From the NCBI GenBank assembly GCA_963771905.1, contig CAVYVI010000008.1, positions 62,001-126,000 on the forward strand: a stretch of DNA of 64,000 bases, read 5' to 3'. Origin of the DNA: Palsa-147 sp963771905. GTDB lineage: Bacteria > Acidobacteriota > Terriglobia > Acidiferrales > UBA7541. Below the pieces are notes generated by a model, which was not told the origin of the DNA, searched no databases, and worked only from the letters and a program-made list of their open reading frames with translations. How positions within the stretch are numbered: position 1 is the first letter of the stretch; the number at the start of each line of letters is the position of its first letter. The translations under genes and the position numbers were made by a program. Positions 42,170 to 52,013 of the stretch are shown piece after piece.

Positions 42170-43489
42170 TCAATTTGATTCGGTCGATCGGTCCGGCGAT
42201 TCAACAGAAACTGGGCGCAAGAGCGGGCGGCTTGCCTCGCGCGTAAGTCTGTTGCGGAGGCGCGCCAGACGAAATCCCAGGCGTGACTGAAATTTCGCGC
42301 TTAGCGCCCGCGGGAAAATTCCGGCGTTGCGGGCACGGCGCAATCCGGCCAGCGCTTCTCCCATCAGATCCGCGGCGCGTTGCGGCTCCTGCGCGCGATG
42401 CTCGTAATATTTCGCCAGCTCCTCGTAGGCTTCGATGCCGTCGCGGGAGATCTCGCGCAAATCCATCCAGAGCGATGTAGCAAGATGGAAATCGCCGTCG
42501 CGTTTGGCGATGCGCGCGAGAGCGGATCGGGCGGCGCGATCGGCCCGAGGAGGCAGGTCACCTTCGATCGCTTGCGCATAGAGTCCCCGCGCGCGGGCGG
42601 ATTCGCCGCGGCGATCGCAGATGCGGGAAACGCCGAACAACTCGAGGGCGTCGGCACTCAAGGATTCCGGCGCTGCCAGGAGCGAAAAAACCCTTCCGGC
42701 CAGCGCAGCGAGACCGACGAGGTCCATCTGGTTGTGGTAGAAGATCGGCACGAGCGGTTCCGGCGGCCCGCCGCGCAGAAAATCGAAATAAATTTGCGGA
42801 ATCAGTTCGGACATGATGTCGGGACCGCGGTTGAGCCCGAGAACATGGCGTTCGAGTTCGATCAGACGCACGGAGCCCAGCCGCAGACGCCAGAGGTGGC
42901 GCGCGGGATGCAGGAGATCGAGATGAGCGCGCAGCGACGGAATCTTGATCTTGCGCGTCATGCGATAGCGGGTTTCAAGCAGCGGCCAGTCGAACGATTT
43001 GCCGTTGAAGGTGACGAGAATCTGCCGCTCGGCCAGCCGCTCGTTCAAAGCGACGAGGACGGAATGCTCCTCGCTGAGGTCGCGCATGAAGAATTGCTCG
43101 ACTTCGAGGCCGCCCGCGTCCCACCAGGCCAGGCCAATCATGAAGGGATAGGTGCCGGTGCCGCCGGCGAGGCCTGTTGTCTCGGTATCGAGGAAGAGCC
43201 AGTTGCGCGGTTCGGCGGCGTCCTCCGGCGCGCCGGGGGCGAGCAGGCGGAGCGAAGAAACAGTCGGCTCGCACAGCGGCAAATCCGAAAACCAGCGGCG
43301 GAGCGAGAGATGTTCGCCGTAGCGCGTAGATTGAACGGACGCGCCGAGAAGTTGAGCGAGACGCGAAGATCCTTCCGCGACGGATGGCATGAAGCCGCGC
43401 GTCAATTCTGTGTACGAGCCTGCAGCGCGCTTTCGGGGCGGCTTCAGCGCCGCAATCCGGTTCATCCGATCGTGTGGTGTCAGTCCCAT
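42170..43489 (-). CDS. mrfB: MrfB-like RNase H-fold 3'-5' exonuclease with TPR region
   Basis: 439 residues. The DEDD-type nuclease domain begins NWLFLDTETTGLAGGTGTYP (first Asp/Glu pair), then LVTFNGKSFDWPLLETRYRM and FYHNQMDLVGLAAL with the later acidic residues. The C-terminal 150 residues are TPR-like (ARARGLYAQAI..., YEELAKYYEH, AADLMGEALAGLRRAR). This is the YprB/MrfB family, which in Bacillus works with the MrfA helicase in repair of mitomycin-type damage. The helicase gene lies 21 bases upstream, the same arrangement. Confidence 0.85.
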   Translation of the reverse strand: MGLTPHDRMNRIAALKPPRKRAAGSYTELTRGFMPSVAEGSSRLAQLLGASVQSTRYGEHLSLRRWFSDLPLCEPTVSSLRLLAPGAPEDAAEPRNWLFLDTETTGLAGGTGTYPFMIGLAWWDAGGLEVEQFFMRDLSEEHSVLVALNERLAERQILVTFNGKSFDWPLLETRYRMTRKIKIPSLRAHLDLLHPARHLWRLRLGSVRLIELERHVLGLNRGPDIMSELIPQIYFDFLRGGPPEPLVPIFYHNQMDLVGLAALAGRVFSLLAAPESLSADALELFGVSRICDRRGESARARGLYAQAIEGDLPPRADRAARSALARIAKRDGDFHLATSLWMDLREISRDGIEAYEELAKYYEHRAQEPQRAADLMGEALAGLRRARNAGIFPRALSAKFQSRLGFRLARLRNRLTREASRPLLRPVSVESPDRSTESN

Positions 43490-43510
43490 GAGAATACGCC
43501 GCCGTTCATT

Positions 43511-45913
43511 CTACGCGCAGATTTTGTTAAGGATTGAGAGCGCCACTTCCTTGGCCTTCTCACTCTTTTCGCCGGACGGACCGACGCACGACGGGCAGCC
43601 CCGTTCGCACGGGCACGACGAGATTAATTCGCGTGTGCGACGGAGAAGCAGATCGTGGACGCGGAAGAGCGGCTCGCTAAAGCCGATGCCGCCGGGATAG
43701 GCGTCGTAGAGATACAGGTTCGGCTCGAAATAATCGTGCGGCGTATTTGTCTCCGCGGCAATTTCGGCGGGATCCTGCCAGTCGGGCAGGATGCCGGGGC
43801 TAGGCGGCCGCTCGCCGATGGCGGTTCCCAGATCGCGGGGGTCGCACATGAGCAGCAGAGTTGCCATGGATTCCAGAGCGCGCAGCAGGCCGAACATGCC
43901 GGCCTGGCGATCGGAGAGCGGATAATCGAGCGCGGCGACGAGAGAGCGATCGAGGGTGATCCAGAACGCCGTCGTGTGCATTTCGTTTTCCGGCAGCTCG
44001 AGCTTTCCAGCGCCGACATTTTCGTTGGTGAAGAATTTGATTTTCTTGAAGCCGACGACCTGCGAGCGGACGAGCACGTCGCCGTGAACGCGCATCGCCG
44101 GGCCGGTGGTCGATTCTTCCTCGGCAATTTCGAGCACGCGCACTTGCGTGTAGCGAATGGCGTCGGTGAAATATTCCACGCTGACGCGCTTGACATAGGC
44201 TTTTCGCTGGTCGAAATCGAGATTTTCGACGTGATATTGCTGGCCCTGGTGAAGGTAGATGGCTTTGGGATGGACAGTGGTGAGCGCGCTCGAGAAATCG
44301 ACTTCGCCGATGACTTCGGGATCGCCCGAGGTTCCCTCTTCCGGGGATTCGTTGCCGGTCGTATCGATGATGACGAAATTGTCGGACGTAACCGAGCGCA
44401 AACTGACCGTATCGGCCGGATATGCTTCTTGCACCCAGTGCCAGTTCCCGCCGCTTTCGTGCAAATAACCTGCGTCCGCCAATTGTTCGCAGAGCGCGGG
44501 AACATCGACGCTGCCGAATTTTTCTTCGGGAGCGATCGGCAATTCGAAAGCGGCGCACTTCAGATGATTCACAAGGATTTCGAGATTGTCGGGTTGGACG
44601 TAAGCATGTTCGGGTGAGCGGCCGAAAAAATAATCCGGATGCTGGACGATGAATTGGTCGAGCGGCGCGGACGATGCGACGAACACGGCGCAAGAGGCTC
44701 CCGTGCGGCGCCCAGCGCGGCCGGCGCGCTGCCACGTGGACGCTATGGAGCCGGGATATCCGGCCATGACGGCGGCATCGAGCGAACCGACATCGATGCC
44801 AAGCTCCAGCGCGTTGGTTGAGACGACGCCACGGATGCGGCCTTCGCGCAAACCGCGCTCGACGGCGCGGCGTTCCCCGGGCAAGTAGCCACCGCGATAG
44901 CCGCGAATGGGGTCTTCGCCTTCGGGAGGCGCAGGAAACGCCTGCTGGAGATAGGTCAACATCACTTCGGTATGGAGGCGGCTGTTGGTGAAGACGATGG
45001 TTTGCAGATGGCGGCCGAGAAGTTCCTTGGCGACGCGCGTGGTTTCGTTGAGATAACTTCGGCGAATTCCGAGATTGCGATTGACGACCGGTGGATTGTA
45101 AAAAACAAAAACCTTTTCGGCGGACGGCGCGCCATTTTCATCGAGAACTTCGACCTTCGATTCGGTGATTTGAGATGCAAGCTCGCCGGGATTCGCGATG
45201 GTGGCCGAAGAGCAAATAAATTGCGGTTCGGAGCCGTAGAACCCCGCGATGCGGCGCAGCCGGCGGAGGACATTCGTGAGGTGGCTGCCAAAAACACCGC
45301 GATACGTGTGCAGCTCGTCGAGAACTATGTAACGGAGATTCTCAAACAGGCGCAGCCACTTGGTGTGGTGCGGAAGAATGCCTGTGTGCAGCATATCGGG
45401 ATTGGTGAGAATGACGTGGCCGCGCTCGCGAATGGCTTTGCGCGCGTCACCCGGAGTGTCGCCATCGTAGGTGAAGACGCCGAAGGCGTCATCGAGGCGC
45501 GTGGCGAGGTCGTGCAGTTCGGCAAGCTGGTCTTGCGTGAGAGCTTTCGTTGGGAACAAATAGAGCGCACGCGTATCGGTGTTTTCGAGAATGGCGTTGA
45601 GGACCGGCAAGTTGTAGCAGAGCGTTTTTCCGGATGCGGTCGGGGTAACGATTACAAGGTTTTTGCCCTGACGGACGGCTTCGGCGGCTATCGCCTGATG
45701 GGTGTAAAGCTGCTCGACGGACTTCGCGCGATACGCGGCGGCGAGCTCCGGGCGAACCCAGGACGGCATCGGAGCAAATTGGGCGTCGCGCGCCGGGAAA
45801 TGCCGGACGGCGGTGAGAACTTCGCCAGCGCGATCGCGCGAGGCGAACTCGCCGAGGGCGTCGCGAACGGCGTCGAGTGTGGAGCGCGAGCGAACGGCTA
45901 AAGATTGTGGCAA
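43511..45913 (-). CDS. mrfA: MrfA/YprA-like DEAD/H-box helicase with C-terminal zinc-binding domain
   Basis: 800 residues. Walker A TPTASGKT, DEAH-type motif VLDELHTYRG, motif III SSATI, motif VI STWQRAGRAGRR. The C-terminal DUF1998/MZB domain carries the four-cysteine cluster CPCERGCPSC. Members unwind DNA for mitomycin repair together with MrfB. The best start is TTG 45913, which has GGGAGG four bases upstream; TTG 45931 would add six residues. First gene of the two-gene operon with mrfB. Confidence 0.88.
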   Translation of the reverse strand: MPQSLAVRSRSTLDAVRDALGEFASRDRAGEVLTAVRHFPARDAQFAPMPSWVRPELAAAYRAKSVEQLYTHQAIAAEAVRQGKNLVIVTPTASGKTLCYNLPVLNAILENTDTRALYLFPTKALTQDQLAELHDLATRLDDAFGVFTYDGDTPGDARKAIRERGHVILTNPDMLHTGILPHHTKWLRLFENLRYIVLDELHTYRGVFGSHLTNVLRRLRRIAGFYGSEPQFICSSATIANPGELASQITESKVEVLDENGAPSAEKVFVFYNPPVVNRNLGIRRSYLNETTRVAKELLGRHLQTIVFTNSRLHTEVMLTYLQQAFPAPPEGEDPIRGYRGGYLPGERRAVERGLREGRIRGVVSTNALELGIDVGSLDAAVMAGYPGSIASTWQRAGRAGRRTGASCAVFVASSAPLDQFIVQHPDYFFGRSPEHAYVQPDNLEILVNHLKCAAFELPIAPEEKFGSVDVPALCEQLADAGYLHESGGNWHWVQEAYPADTVSLRSVTSDNFVIIDTTGNESPEEGTSGDPEVIGEVDFSSALTTVHPKAIYLHQGQQYHVENLDFDQRKAYVKRVSVEYFTDAIRYTQVRVLEIAEEESTTGPAMRVHGDVLVRSQVVGFKKIKFFTNENVGAGKLELPENEMHTTAFWITLDRSLVAALDYPLSDRQAGMFGLLRALESMATLLLMCDPRDLGTAIGERPPSPGILPDWQDPAEIAAETNTPHDYFEPNLYLYDAYPGGIGFSEPLFRVHDLLLRRTRELISSCPCERGCPSCVGPSGEKSEKAKEVALSILNKICA

Positions 45914-46025
45914 GCAGCCTCCCGAGAGCAATATGGCTTCGCTTTTTGTTCGCTGAGGCTAACACGGCGGAGGAAATCGCGCAACTGGGATGTCGGCGAA
46001 TAGGGGCGCGACCGGGAGAGCGTGC

Positions 46026-46055
46026 TTGACAGCAGTGCGCGAGGGCCGTTATAGA
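46026..46055 (+). promoter_or_regulatory. consensus promoter giving a leaderless transcript
   Basis: TTGACA (46026-46031), an 18-base spacer and TATAGA (46050-46055). With the usual 6-7 bases from -10 to the start site, transcription begins at about 46062, the A of the ATG, so the mRNA would have no 5' leader. Confidence 0.65.
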
Positions 46056-46061
46056 AGATGC

Positions 46062-46466
46062 ATGGCACATGCATTCCTGATATTCGATTTTGGCACGAAT
46101 GAAGAGGCAGCGCAGCTGGCGCGGCACCGGATTGAAGGCTGGAAGCAGGGATTCCGGCTGGGAAATAAGATTTTGCTGAAGTTTGCGCGGGCTGAGGGCG
46201 ACGCGAGTGCGTCGGTCGAAGCGGGCGGCGAGGCCAAAGAGAAACCGGCGAAGAAGGGCAACAAGAAGGACGAGGCCAAACCGGAAGCGGCGCCCGTGAA
46301 GATGCTCGTCCGGCTCGATTTCTCCGATCACGAGAAGTTATCACTGCAGCGCTGGCTGGACCGGATTCCGAACGAAGAACCGTTCAAGGCGGCCGGCGGA
46401 ACAGTGGTGCGGCACGGCGGGGCGGAATTCGAGAAGACGGAAGAATTGTTCGACGAATTGACGTAG
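46062..46466 (+). CDS. hypothetical protein with Lys/Ala-rich linker
   Basis: 134 residues, not recognised. An N-terminal strand-helix unit (MAHAFLIFDFGTNEEAAQLARHRIEGW) and a C-terminal unit (LVRLDFSDHEKLSLQRWLDRIP) are joined by a charged linker of about 30 residues rich in Lys, Glu and Ala. No Shine-Dalgarno sequence precedes the ATG, which agrees with a leaderless mRNA predicted from the promoter upstream. Another ATG four bases earlier is out of frame. Confidence 0.7.
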   Translation: MAHAFLIFDFGTNEEAAQLARHRIEGWKQGFRLGNKILLKFARAEGDASASVEAGGEAKEKPAKKGNKKDEAKPEAAPVKMLVRLDFSDHEKLSLQRWLDRIPNEEPFKAAGGTVVRHGGAEFEKTEELFDELT

Positions 46467-46578
46467 GCTCTCCGCAGCCGGCGCGGCCTGCATGAGCAGC
46501 GTGAATACGCAGGGATGGCGTGTTGACCGGCGGACGAGCGCGAACGAGCTTTCCCGGTGCGGCGTGGCCGGGTTTCGC

Positions 46579-46584
46579 TATAAT
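46579..46584 (+). promoter_or_regulatory. -10 element of the E1 dehydrogenase gene
   Basis: Perfect TATAAT at 46579-46584, 44 bases before the start codon. No good -35 box at 16-18 bases; an activator may be needed. Confidence 0.45.
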
Positions 46585-46627
46585 AGACCGAACCCGCTAG
46601 GCAACCACACGAGACGGAAGGAATCGC

Positions 46628-48784
46628 ATGCCCTCGCAAACACGCACGAAGGTTGCGAAGTACGACGCCTCGAAATATCACGGCCTCTCGCGCGAGTCCT
46701 TGATTCGGATGTACCGGACGATGTTTCTTTCGCGGCGGCTCGACGACAAGGAAATCCAGCTCAAGCGCCAGAATCGAATCTACTTCCAGATCAGCGGGGC
46801 CGGACATGAAGCAATCGGGGCCGCGGCGGGATTGCTGCTGAAACCGGGCTACGACTGGTTCCACGCGTATTATCGCGACCGGGCGCTAGCGCTGATGCTG
46901 GGGATGACGCCGCTCGAAATGCTTCTAGAGGCGGTGGGCGCGAAAGCCGGACCGAGCTCGGCGGGGCGGCAGATGCCCTCACATTGGGGGCATCCGAAGC
47001 TGAATTTGATTACGCGGTCGTCGCCTACGGGAACGCAGTGGGTGCAATCGATCGGCGCGGCCGAGGCTTCGCTGTACTACGAGGAATTTCCGAAGGCGCT
47101 CGAGCAGGCGGAGAAAGCGCCGCTCGGCGAGACGGTGCATCACGAGAAGGATGAAATTGTATATGCGTCGGGAGGAGAAGGTTCGACAAGCGAGGGCGAA
47201 TTTTTCGAATCGCTGAACGTCGCGTCGAACCGGAAGCTGCCAATTTTATTTGTGGTGGAAGATAACGCATACGCGATTTCGGTTCCCGTCGAAGTGCAAA
47301 CCGCTGGAGGCAGCATTTCCCGCCTGATGTCGAATTTCCCGAACATGCCGGTGGAAGAATGCGACGGCAGCGATCCGATCGCGAATTATGCGGTTCTGTC
47401 GAAGGCGGTCGCACATTGCCGCGCGAGGCGCGGTCCGGCACTCGTGCACATGCACGTGACGCGGCCGTATTCGCATTCGCTGAGCGACGACGAGAAGCTC
47501 TACAAGACGGAAGCGGAGCGCGAAGACGAAGCGCACCGCGATCCGTTGCCGAAATTCGCGCTATTCCTGGTGCGCGAGGGAGTAGTGGAGGAGCCGGAAC
47601 TTGAGGAGATCGAAGCGAGCGTCGACCGCGAAATTCAGGATGCGACGGACCACGCGCTGGCAGCGGAAATGCCTTCGCCGGATTCGATTTATGCATGCGT
47701 GTATTCGCCGGATGTCGACCCGACGTCGAAAGTTTTTGAGGCCGAGCCGCATCCGCACGGCGCGCCGAAGACGATGGTCGAGATGGTTTCAGCCACGCTG
47801 ATGGATGAAATGGCGCGGGATGAGAGAATTCTTGTCTTCGGGGAGGATGTCGCCGACGCGAGCCGCGAGGGGAATCTCTCGAAGGTGAAAGGGAAGGGCG
47901 GCGTTTTCAAGGCCACGGCGGGATTGCAGAGGCGCTTTGGCGCGAGCCGCGTTTTCAATACACCGCTGGCCGAGGCCAGCATCGTCGGAAACGCAATCGG
48001 ACTGGCGACGCGCGGATTGAAGCCGGTTCCGGAGATTCAATTTTTCGATTACATCTGGCCGGCGATGATGCAGATTCGCAATGAGCTGGCGACGATTCGG
48101 TGGCGATCGGCTGGTGGCTTCAAATGTCCCGTGGTGATTCGCGTGGCGATCGGCGGGTATCTGACGGGCGGCGCGATTTATCACAGCCAGTGCGGCGAAG
48201 TGACGTTCACGCATATTCCGGGCTTGCGCGTAGTGATGCCATCGACGGCGCTCGACGTTTGCGGCATGTTGCGGACGGCGATACGCTCAGACGATCCCGT
48301 GCTGTTTCTCGAGCACAAGCATTTGTACCGGCAGCCATATAATCGTTCGCCGTATCCGGGAGCGGATTACACTGTACCGTTCGGGAAAGCGCGGGTGGTG
48401 CGCGAAGGAACGGATCTGAGCATCGTGACGTATGGAGCGATGGTGCATCGCGCGGAGGTCGCAGCGGCGGAGCTCGGGCGAGAGAACATATCAACGGAGA
48501 TCCTCGATCTGCGGTCGTTGAGTCCGTACGATTGGGAAGCGATTGCGGCCAGCGTGAGGAAGACGAATCGCGTCATTGTCGCGTACGAAGATACGCGGTC
48601 GTGGGGTTACGGGGCGGAGATTGCCGCGCGCATTGCCGATGAGCTGTTCGAGGAGCTGGACGCGCCGGTGCGGCGTGTGGCGGCTACGGACACATTCTGC
48701 GCCTACCAGCCAAAGCTTGAGGATGCCATCCTGCCGCAAACGGCGGACATCATTCGAGCGGTGCGCGACATCGTAAAGTTTTAG
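46628..48784 (+). CDS. fused E1 alpha/beta subunit of a 2-oxo acid dehydrogenase (branched-chain type)
   Basis: 718 residues joining E1 alpha (about 1-350) and E1 beta (about 385-718). The thiamine diphosphate motif in the alpha part reads GGEGSTSEGEFFESLN and ends VVEDNAYAIS; GEG in place of GDG is the branched-chain form. The beta part shows FGEDVAD, NTPLAEASIVGNAIGLA and EIQFFDYIWPAMMQIRNEL. It decarboxylates branched-chain 2-oxo acids (or pyruvate) in the mitochondrial-type complex. No E2 or E3 gene lies next to it. Confidence 0.9.
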   Translation: MPSQTRTKVAKYDASKYHGLSRESLIRMYRTMFLSRRLDDKEIQLKRQNRIYFQISGAGHEAIGAAAGLLLKPGYDWFHAYYRDRALALMLGMTPLEMLLEAVGAKAGPSSAGRQMPSHWGHPKLNLITRSSPTGTQWVQSIGAAEASLYYEEFPKALEQAEKAPLGETVHHEKDEIVYASGGEGSTSEGEFFESLNVASNRKLPILFVVEDNAYAISVPVEVQTAGGSISRLMSNFPNMPVEECDGSDPIANYAVLSKAVAHCRARRGPALVHMHVTRPYSHSLSDDEKLYKTEAEREDEAHRDPLPKFALFLVREGVVEEPELEEIEASVDREIQDATDHALAAEMPSPDSIYACVYSPDVDPTSKVFEAEPHPHGAPKTMVEMVSATLMDEMARDERILVFGEDVADASREGNLSKVKGKGGVFKATAGLQRRFGASRVFNTPLAEASIVGNAIGLATRGLKPVPEIQFFDYIWPAMMQIRNELATIRWRSAGGFKCPVVIRVAIGGYLTGGAIYHSQCGEVTFTHIPGLRVVMPSTALDVCGMLRTAIRSDDPVLFLEHKHLYRQPYNRSPYPGADYTVPFGKARVVREGTDLSIVTYGAMVHRAEVAAAELGRENISTEILDLRSLSPYDWEAIAASVRKTNRVIVAYEDTRSWGYGAEIAARIADELFEELDAPVRRVAATDTFCAYQPKLEDAILPQTADIIRAVRDIVKF

Positions 48785-48861
48785 CGCTGGAAGGAAACCT
48801 TTCGGGGCGCGCGTTCGTACATAGGGACAGAGATTGAGGCATTGGACGGGGAGGTGTGGCC

Positions 48862-49215
48862 ATGAACTGTTCGAATTGCAGGCGGGAAATCGCCGAGGCT
48901 TCGAACTTCTGCTATTTCTGTGGAGTGCGCCAGCACACAACGCCATCGGCGGGCACCGCGCCATGGGCCGGAAAGCGTTTGATGCGGTCGTCCACGGACA
49001 TAAAAATCGCGGGAGTGTGCGCGGGATTTGCGGAGTATCTGGGCTGGGATGTAACGATGGCGCGGTTGCTGTGGGTCCTGCTGACGATTATGCCGGTGCC
49101 ATTTTTCCCGGGGGTGATCGGCTACATCGTATGCTGGCTCGTGATGCCCGTTGCGCCATTGCCTGTGCCGGCAACGGCGCCGAGCGCAGCAGCACAGTCG
49201 ACGCAAACCGCTTAG
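48862..49215 (+). CDS. PspC-domain protein with N-terminal zinc ribbon
   Basis: 117 residues. A CxxC-type ribbon (NCSNCRREI and NFCYFCGVRQ) precedes a PspC domain: KIAGVCAGFAEYLGWDVTMARLLWVLLTI and a membrane helix. PspC proteins respond to envelope stress. ATG 48862 follows GGGGAGG. The stop overlaps the convergent DoxX gene by four bases. Confidence 0.82.
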   Translation: MNCSNCRREIAEASNFCYFCGVRQHTTPSAGTAPWAGKRLMRSSTDIKIAGVCAGFAEYLGWDVTMARLLWVLLTIMPVPFFPGVIGYIVCWLVMPVAPLPVPATAPSAAAQSTQTA

Positions 49216-49649
49216 CGCTTTTCCTTCGGCCGGCGCGGCGCTTTCCCGCGGCTACCGTAAATCAGGTGGTCGAGTGAGATGCTGCCCGCGCCGAGCGCTG
49301 CCAGCGCGAATGCGCCGACCAAGAGAGCGAGAGGGAACTGGTAGTTCGAGACTTCAAGAATCGGTCCCTGCGGCAAATGCACCCGCCAGATGGCGATGGC
49401 CATTTCTAAGGCCAGCAGAAGCCCCGCAAACTGCGTAAAGAGCCCTGCCAGCAAGAGCAATCCGCCAAAAAACTCTAAGACGCCGGAGATATAGGAGAAA
49501 TACGGCGGGAATCCCATATGGGAGAAGTTTCCCAACCATTGCTGCGCGTGGGAAAACAGTTTGGGATAACCATGCGAGATGAAAATCACTCCCAGGCCGA
49601 AGCGCAGTAGAAGCAGCGCCAGCGGCTTTAGCTTTTCGAGAAATTGCAT
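49212..49649 (-). CDS. DoxX-family membrane protein
   Basis: 145 residues, four helices. RFGLGVIFISHGYPKLF at the N-terminus, SYISGVLEFFGGLLLLAGL and ALEMAIAIWRVHLPQG are standard DoxX features. A longer-family relative of the DoxX-like gene at 1542-2048, but clearly a different subfamily. Inner-membrane, possibly redox-linked; function unknown. Confidence 0.87.
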   Translation of the reverse strand: MQFLEKLKPLALLLLRFGLGVIFISHGYPKLFSHAQQWLGNFSHMGFPPYFSYISGVLEFFGGLLLLAGLFTQFAGLLLALEMAIAIWRVHLPQGPILEVSNYQFPLALLVGAFALAALGAGSISLDHLIYGSRGKAPRRPKEKR

Positions 49650-49940
49650 TTAATATCCCCCGACATCCTCGGTGTTGCCATGCTGCGCGACGAGGGAAAT
49701 TGTAACAGGTTTGCACGAAGCGGCGTGGGTGCGCGCGATGTTGTAGAATGTTGGATTCGTTTGGAGATAGGGAATGTCGACTGTGCAGTGGGCCATCGAT
49801 GGATGCAGCCGCGGCGGTGACTGCCCCGGATTGGGGACGGCAATCCGAGTTGCGGAATGGACCGCGGCGATCGGAACGGCATCCTCCGAATCGGTTCCCA
49901 AGCGTAAGGCGTCAGAGAATTCGTCGGGGGATCGTCTCTG

Positions 49941-50975
49941 ATGCGCCGAATCGTTCTCGGCATCGTTCTGTTGGCGATAGTGGGCGGAGTGGCCTATTGG
50001 CGGTCGCGCCGCAACCGTGCGCCTCAGGAAGAGGCCTATGCGGGCGAGCGGAAGCTCATTGTATGGAGCAGCAACGCGCCGGTGCGCGAAGCTCTGCAGA
50101 CAATCGACTTCGGGGACCGGGTTCGGGTTGTGCGGCGCTCGGGCGACAACGCGGAAGTGAAGACGGTGGCTGGAGTAGATGGCTGGGTGGCGTCCCGCGA
50201 CCTGATTCCCTCCGATCTATGGCAGCGCGAACTGGCGCTCACAGCGGGGGCGCGCGGGATGCCCGTGCAGGCCAAAGCGCATACGAAGGTCCTCAGCAAC
50301 CTGCGCATCGAACCGGGACGAGATGGTGCGCGCGTTTTTCAGCTCGGCCGCGATGTATCCGTCGCGATCCTAGGACGGCGCGTACTGGACGTGGCGAGCG
50401 GCGCGACAAAACCGAACGGCAACGGAGGTTCTGCGTCGGCCGGCAACGATGATGACGAAAGCGATGCCGGCGAGCCCGCGACCACCAAGAAGGAAGATTG
50501 GCTCTTCGTCCTGGCACAGACCAAAGATTCCGGGCAATTCGCGGGATGGGTGGTAGGAAGATTTCTGGATATGGACCTGCCGCAACCATTGCCGGACTAT
50601 GCGAGCTCGGCGGGAATGCGCGTGGTCGGCTGGTTCGAGTTGAATCGAGTGAGAGACCCGTCGGACGGATTGAAGCCGCAATACCTTGTGTTTGGGTCGC
50701 GCGGAGCCGAGGGCGATCCGTGCGACTTCTCGACCATGCGCGCGTACACCTGGAGCATAAAGCGGCAGCGCTATGAGACTGCGTTCGTCGAGAGCGGATT
50801 CTGCGGACACATGCCCATGCGATACGTACCCACGACGCAGACAGGCGGCGATGCAACCTTCCAATTCGAGGACGTCAGCGCGGCAGGAAAGGAAGAGCGC
50901 GAGTACCGCATGCACCAGACGATCATTCGCCGAGTGGGCGAGGCGCGCGTGAGACATCGAGCGCGGGGCCGATAG
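49941..50975 (+). CDS. membrane-anchored protein with SH3-like domains
   Basis: 344 residues. An N-terminal helix (IVLGIVLLAIVGGVAYW) anchors an extracytoplasmic part with two bacterial SH3-like units: RKLIVWSSNAPVREAL...DRVRVVRRSGDNAEVKT and KVLSNLRIEPGRDG...QFAGWVVGRFL. A low-complexity Asn/Gly/Asp linker lies between residues 155 and 180. Bacterial SH3 domains bind peptidoglycan or other envelope partners. Next gene is a lipoprotein seven bases away. Confidence 0.75.
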   Translation: MRRIVLGIVLLAIVGGVAYWRSRRNRAPQEEAYAGERKLIVWSSNAPVREALQTIDFGDRVRVVRRSGDNAEVKTVAGVDGWVASRDLIPSDLWQRELALTAGARGMPVQAKAHTKVLSNLRIEPGRDGARVFQLGRDVSVAILGRRVLDVASGATKPNGNGGSASAGNDDDESDAGEPATTKKEDWLFVLAQTKDSGQFAGWVVGRFLDMDLPQPLPDYASSAGMRVVGWFELNRVRDPSDGLKPQYLVFGSRGAEGDPCDFSTMRAYTWSIKRQRYETAFVESGFCGHMPMRYVPTTQTGGDATFQFEDVSAAGKEEREYRMHQTIIRRVGEARVRHRARGR

Positions 50976-50981
50976 CGCTTC

Positions 50982-51995
50982 ATGAACGCAAAAACTTCAG
51001 CGATTTTCCCTTGGTTCCTACTTCGCAGCGGATGCGAATCTGCGTGCCTCGTGTTGACGATTCTCTTACCTCTCTTTCTGTGTGGCTGCGCCCGAAGCGA
51101 GGTCACGGCCCAGCAGGCGCCTCCTGCACCACCGTTGACGTTCATTGGGGAATGGGGGACTCACGGCGATGGTCCCGGCAAACTCAATCATCCGGAATGG
51201 ATTGCGACTGACTCTGCGGGCAACGTGTTTGTCGCGGACTCCGGGAGCGGCGACATCCACAAATTCGGCGCCGACGGCCATCCGCTTCTTTCGTTCAACG
51301 AAGGGGTGCCACGTGAGGCGTTTCGAGTGGCGGTGGATGCCGGCGAAGCCATCTATGTGCTCGCGCCGAACGTGAATTCGCTCTTCCTCTATTCACCGGA
51401 GGGCGAACCATTCCGGCATTACGCGCTCGCGCCGCAGAGGGGGCATCAGCGGCCCGAGTCGGTTGCGGTGGACGATTCGGGCGACATATTCGTGATCGTC
51501 GATCTCAGTGGAGGGCGCGGCCAGGATAATGCGGGTCGACGCGAGATCCGTGAATACAATTCGCGTGGAAGATATCGGAAGACGCTGACGGTGGCCGACA
51601 CGTCCGGCTCCAAATTCGTGCCCGCGTCGCTCGGGGCTGGTCCGGATGGATACGTTTACGTACTGGACGTGACAGGCGACCGGGTTCAAAAATTTTCCGG
51701 AGACGGCGACTATTCTGCGGGATGGAGTACTCCGATTCCGGCCGGAGCGCCGGCCGGTGCGGATTCGACGGGACTTGGCATTGCGGTGAACTCGAAGTAT
51801 GTCTTTGCGGCGGACACCGAGAATCGCGGTGTGCGTGTTTGGATGCTCGACGGCCAGGACAAACTCACGGATGATCTGGGCGGACGGCTGCAGGGGAGCT
51901 CAGGCCAATATCAAATCGCGGTGAACCGGCGCGGCGAGCTTTTCGTGCTGGATCTCGCGGGCGGGCGAATCCTGCGATTTCGCATTAATTTCTAA
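50982..51995 (+). CDS. NHL-repeat beta-propeller lipoprotein
   Basis: 337 residues. A lipoprotein signal (LPLFLCGC, lipobox at residues 31-36) is followed by six NHL-type blades, e.g. HPEWIATDSAGNVFVAD, RVAVDAGEAIYVLAPN, SVAVDDSGDIFVI and GAGPDGYVYVLDVTGDRVQKF. Such propellers are often binding or scaffold proteins. Its closeness to the SH3-like gene suggests one operon and a joint envelope role. Confidence 0.83.
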   Translation: MNAKTSAIFPWFLLRSGCESACLVLTILLPLFLCGCARSEVTAQQAPPAPPLTFIGEWGTHGDGPGKLNHPEWIATDSAGNVFVADSGSGDIHKFGADGHPLLSFNEGVPREAFRVAVDAGEAIYVLAPNVNSLFLYSPEGEPFRHYALAPQRGHQRPESVAVDDSGDIFVIVDLSGGRGQDNAGRREIREYNSRGRYRKTLTVADTSGSKFVPASLGAGPDGYVYVLDVTGDRVQKFSGDGDYSAGWSTPIPAGAPAGADSTGLGIAVNSKYVFAADTENRGVRVWMLDGQDKLTDDLGGRLQGSSGQYQIAVNRRGELFVLDLAGGRILRFRINF

Positions 51996-52013
51996 AATCG
52001 TTTCCGGTGGCAT

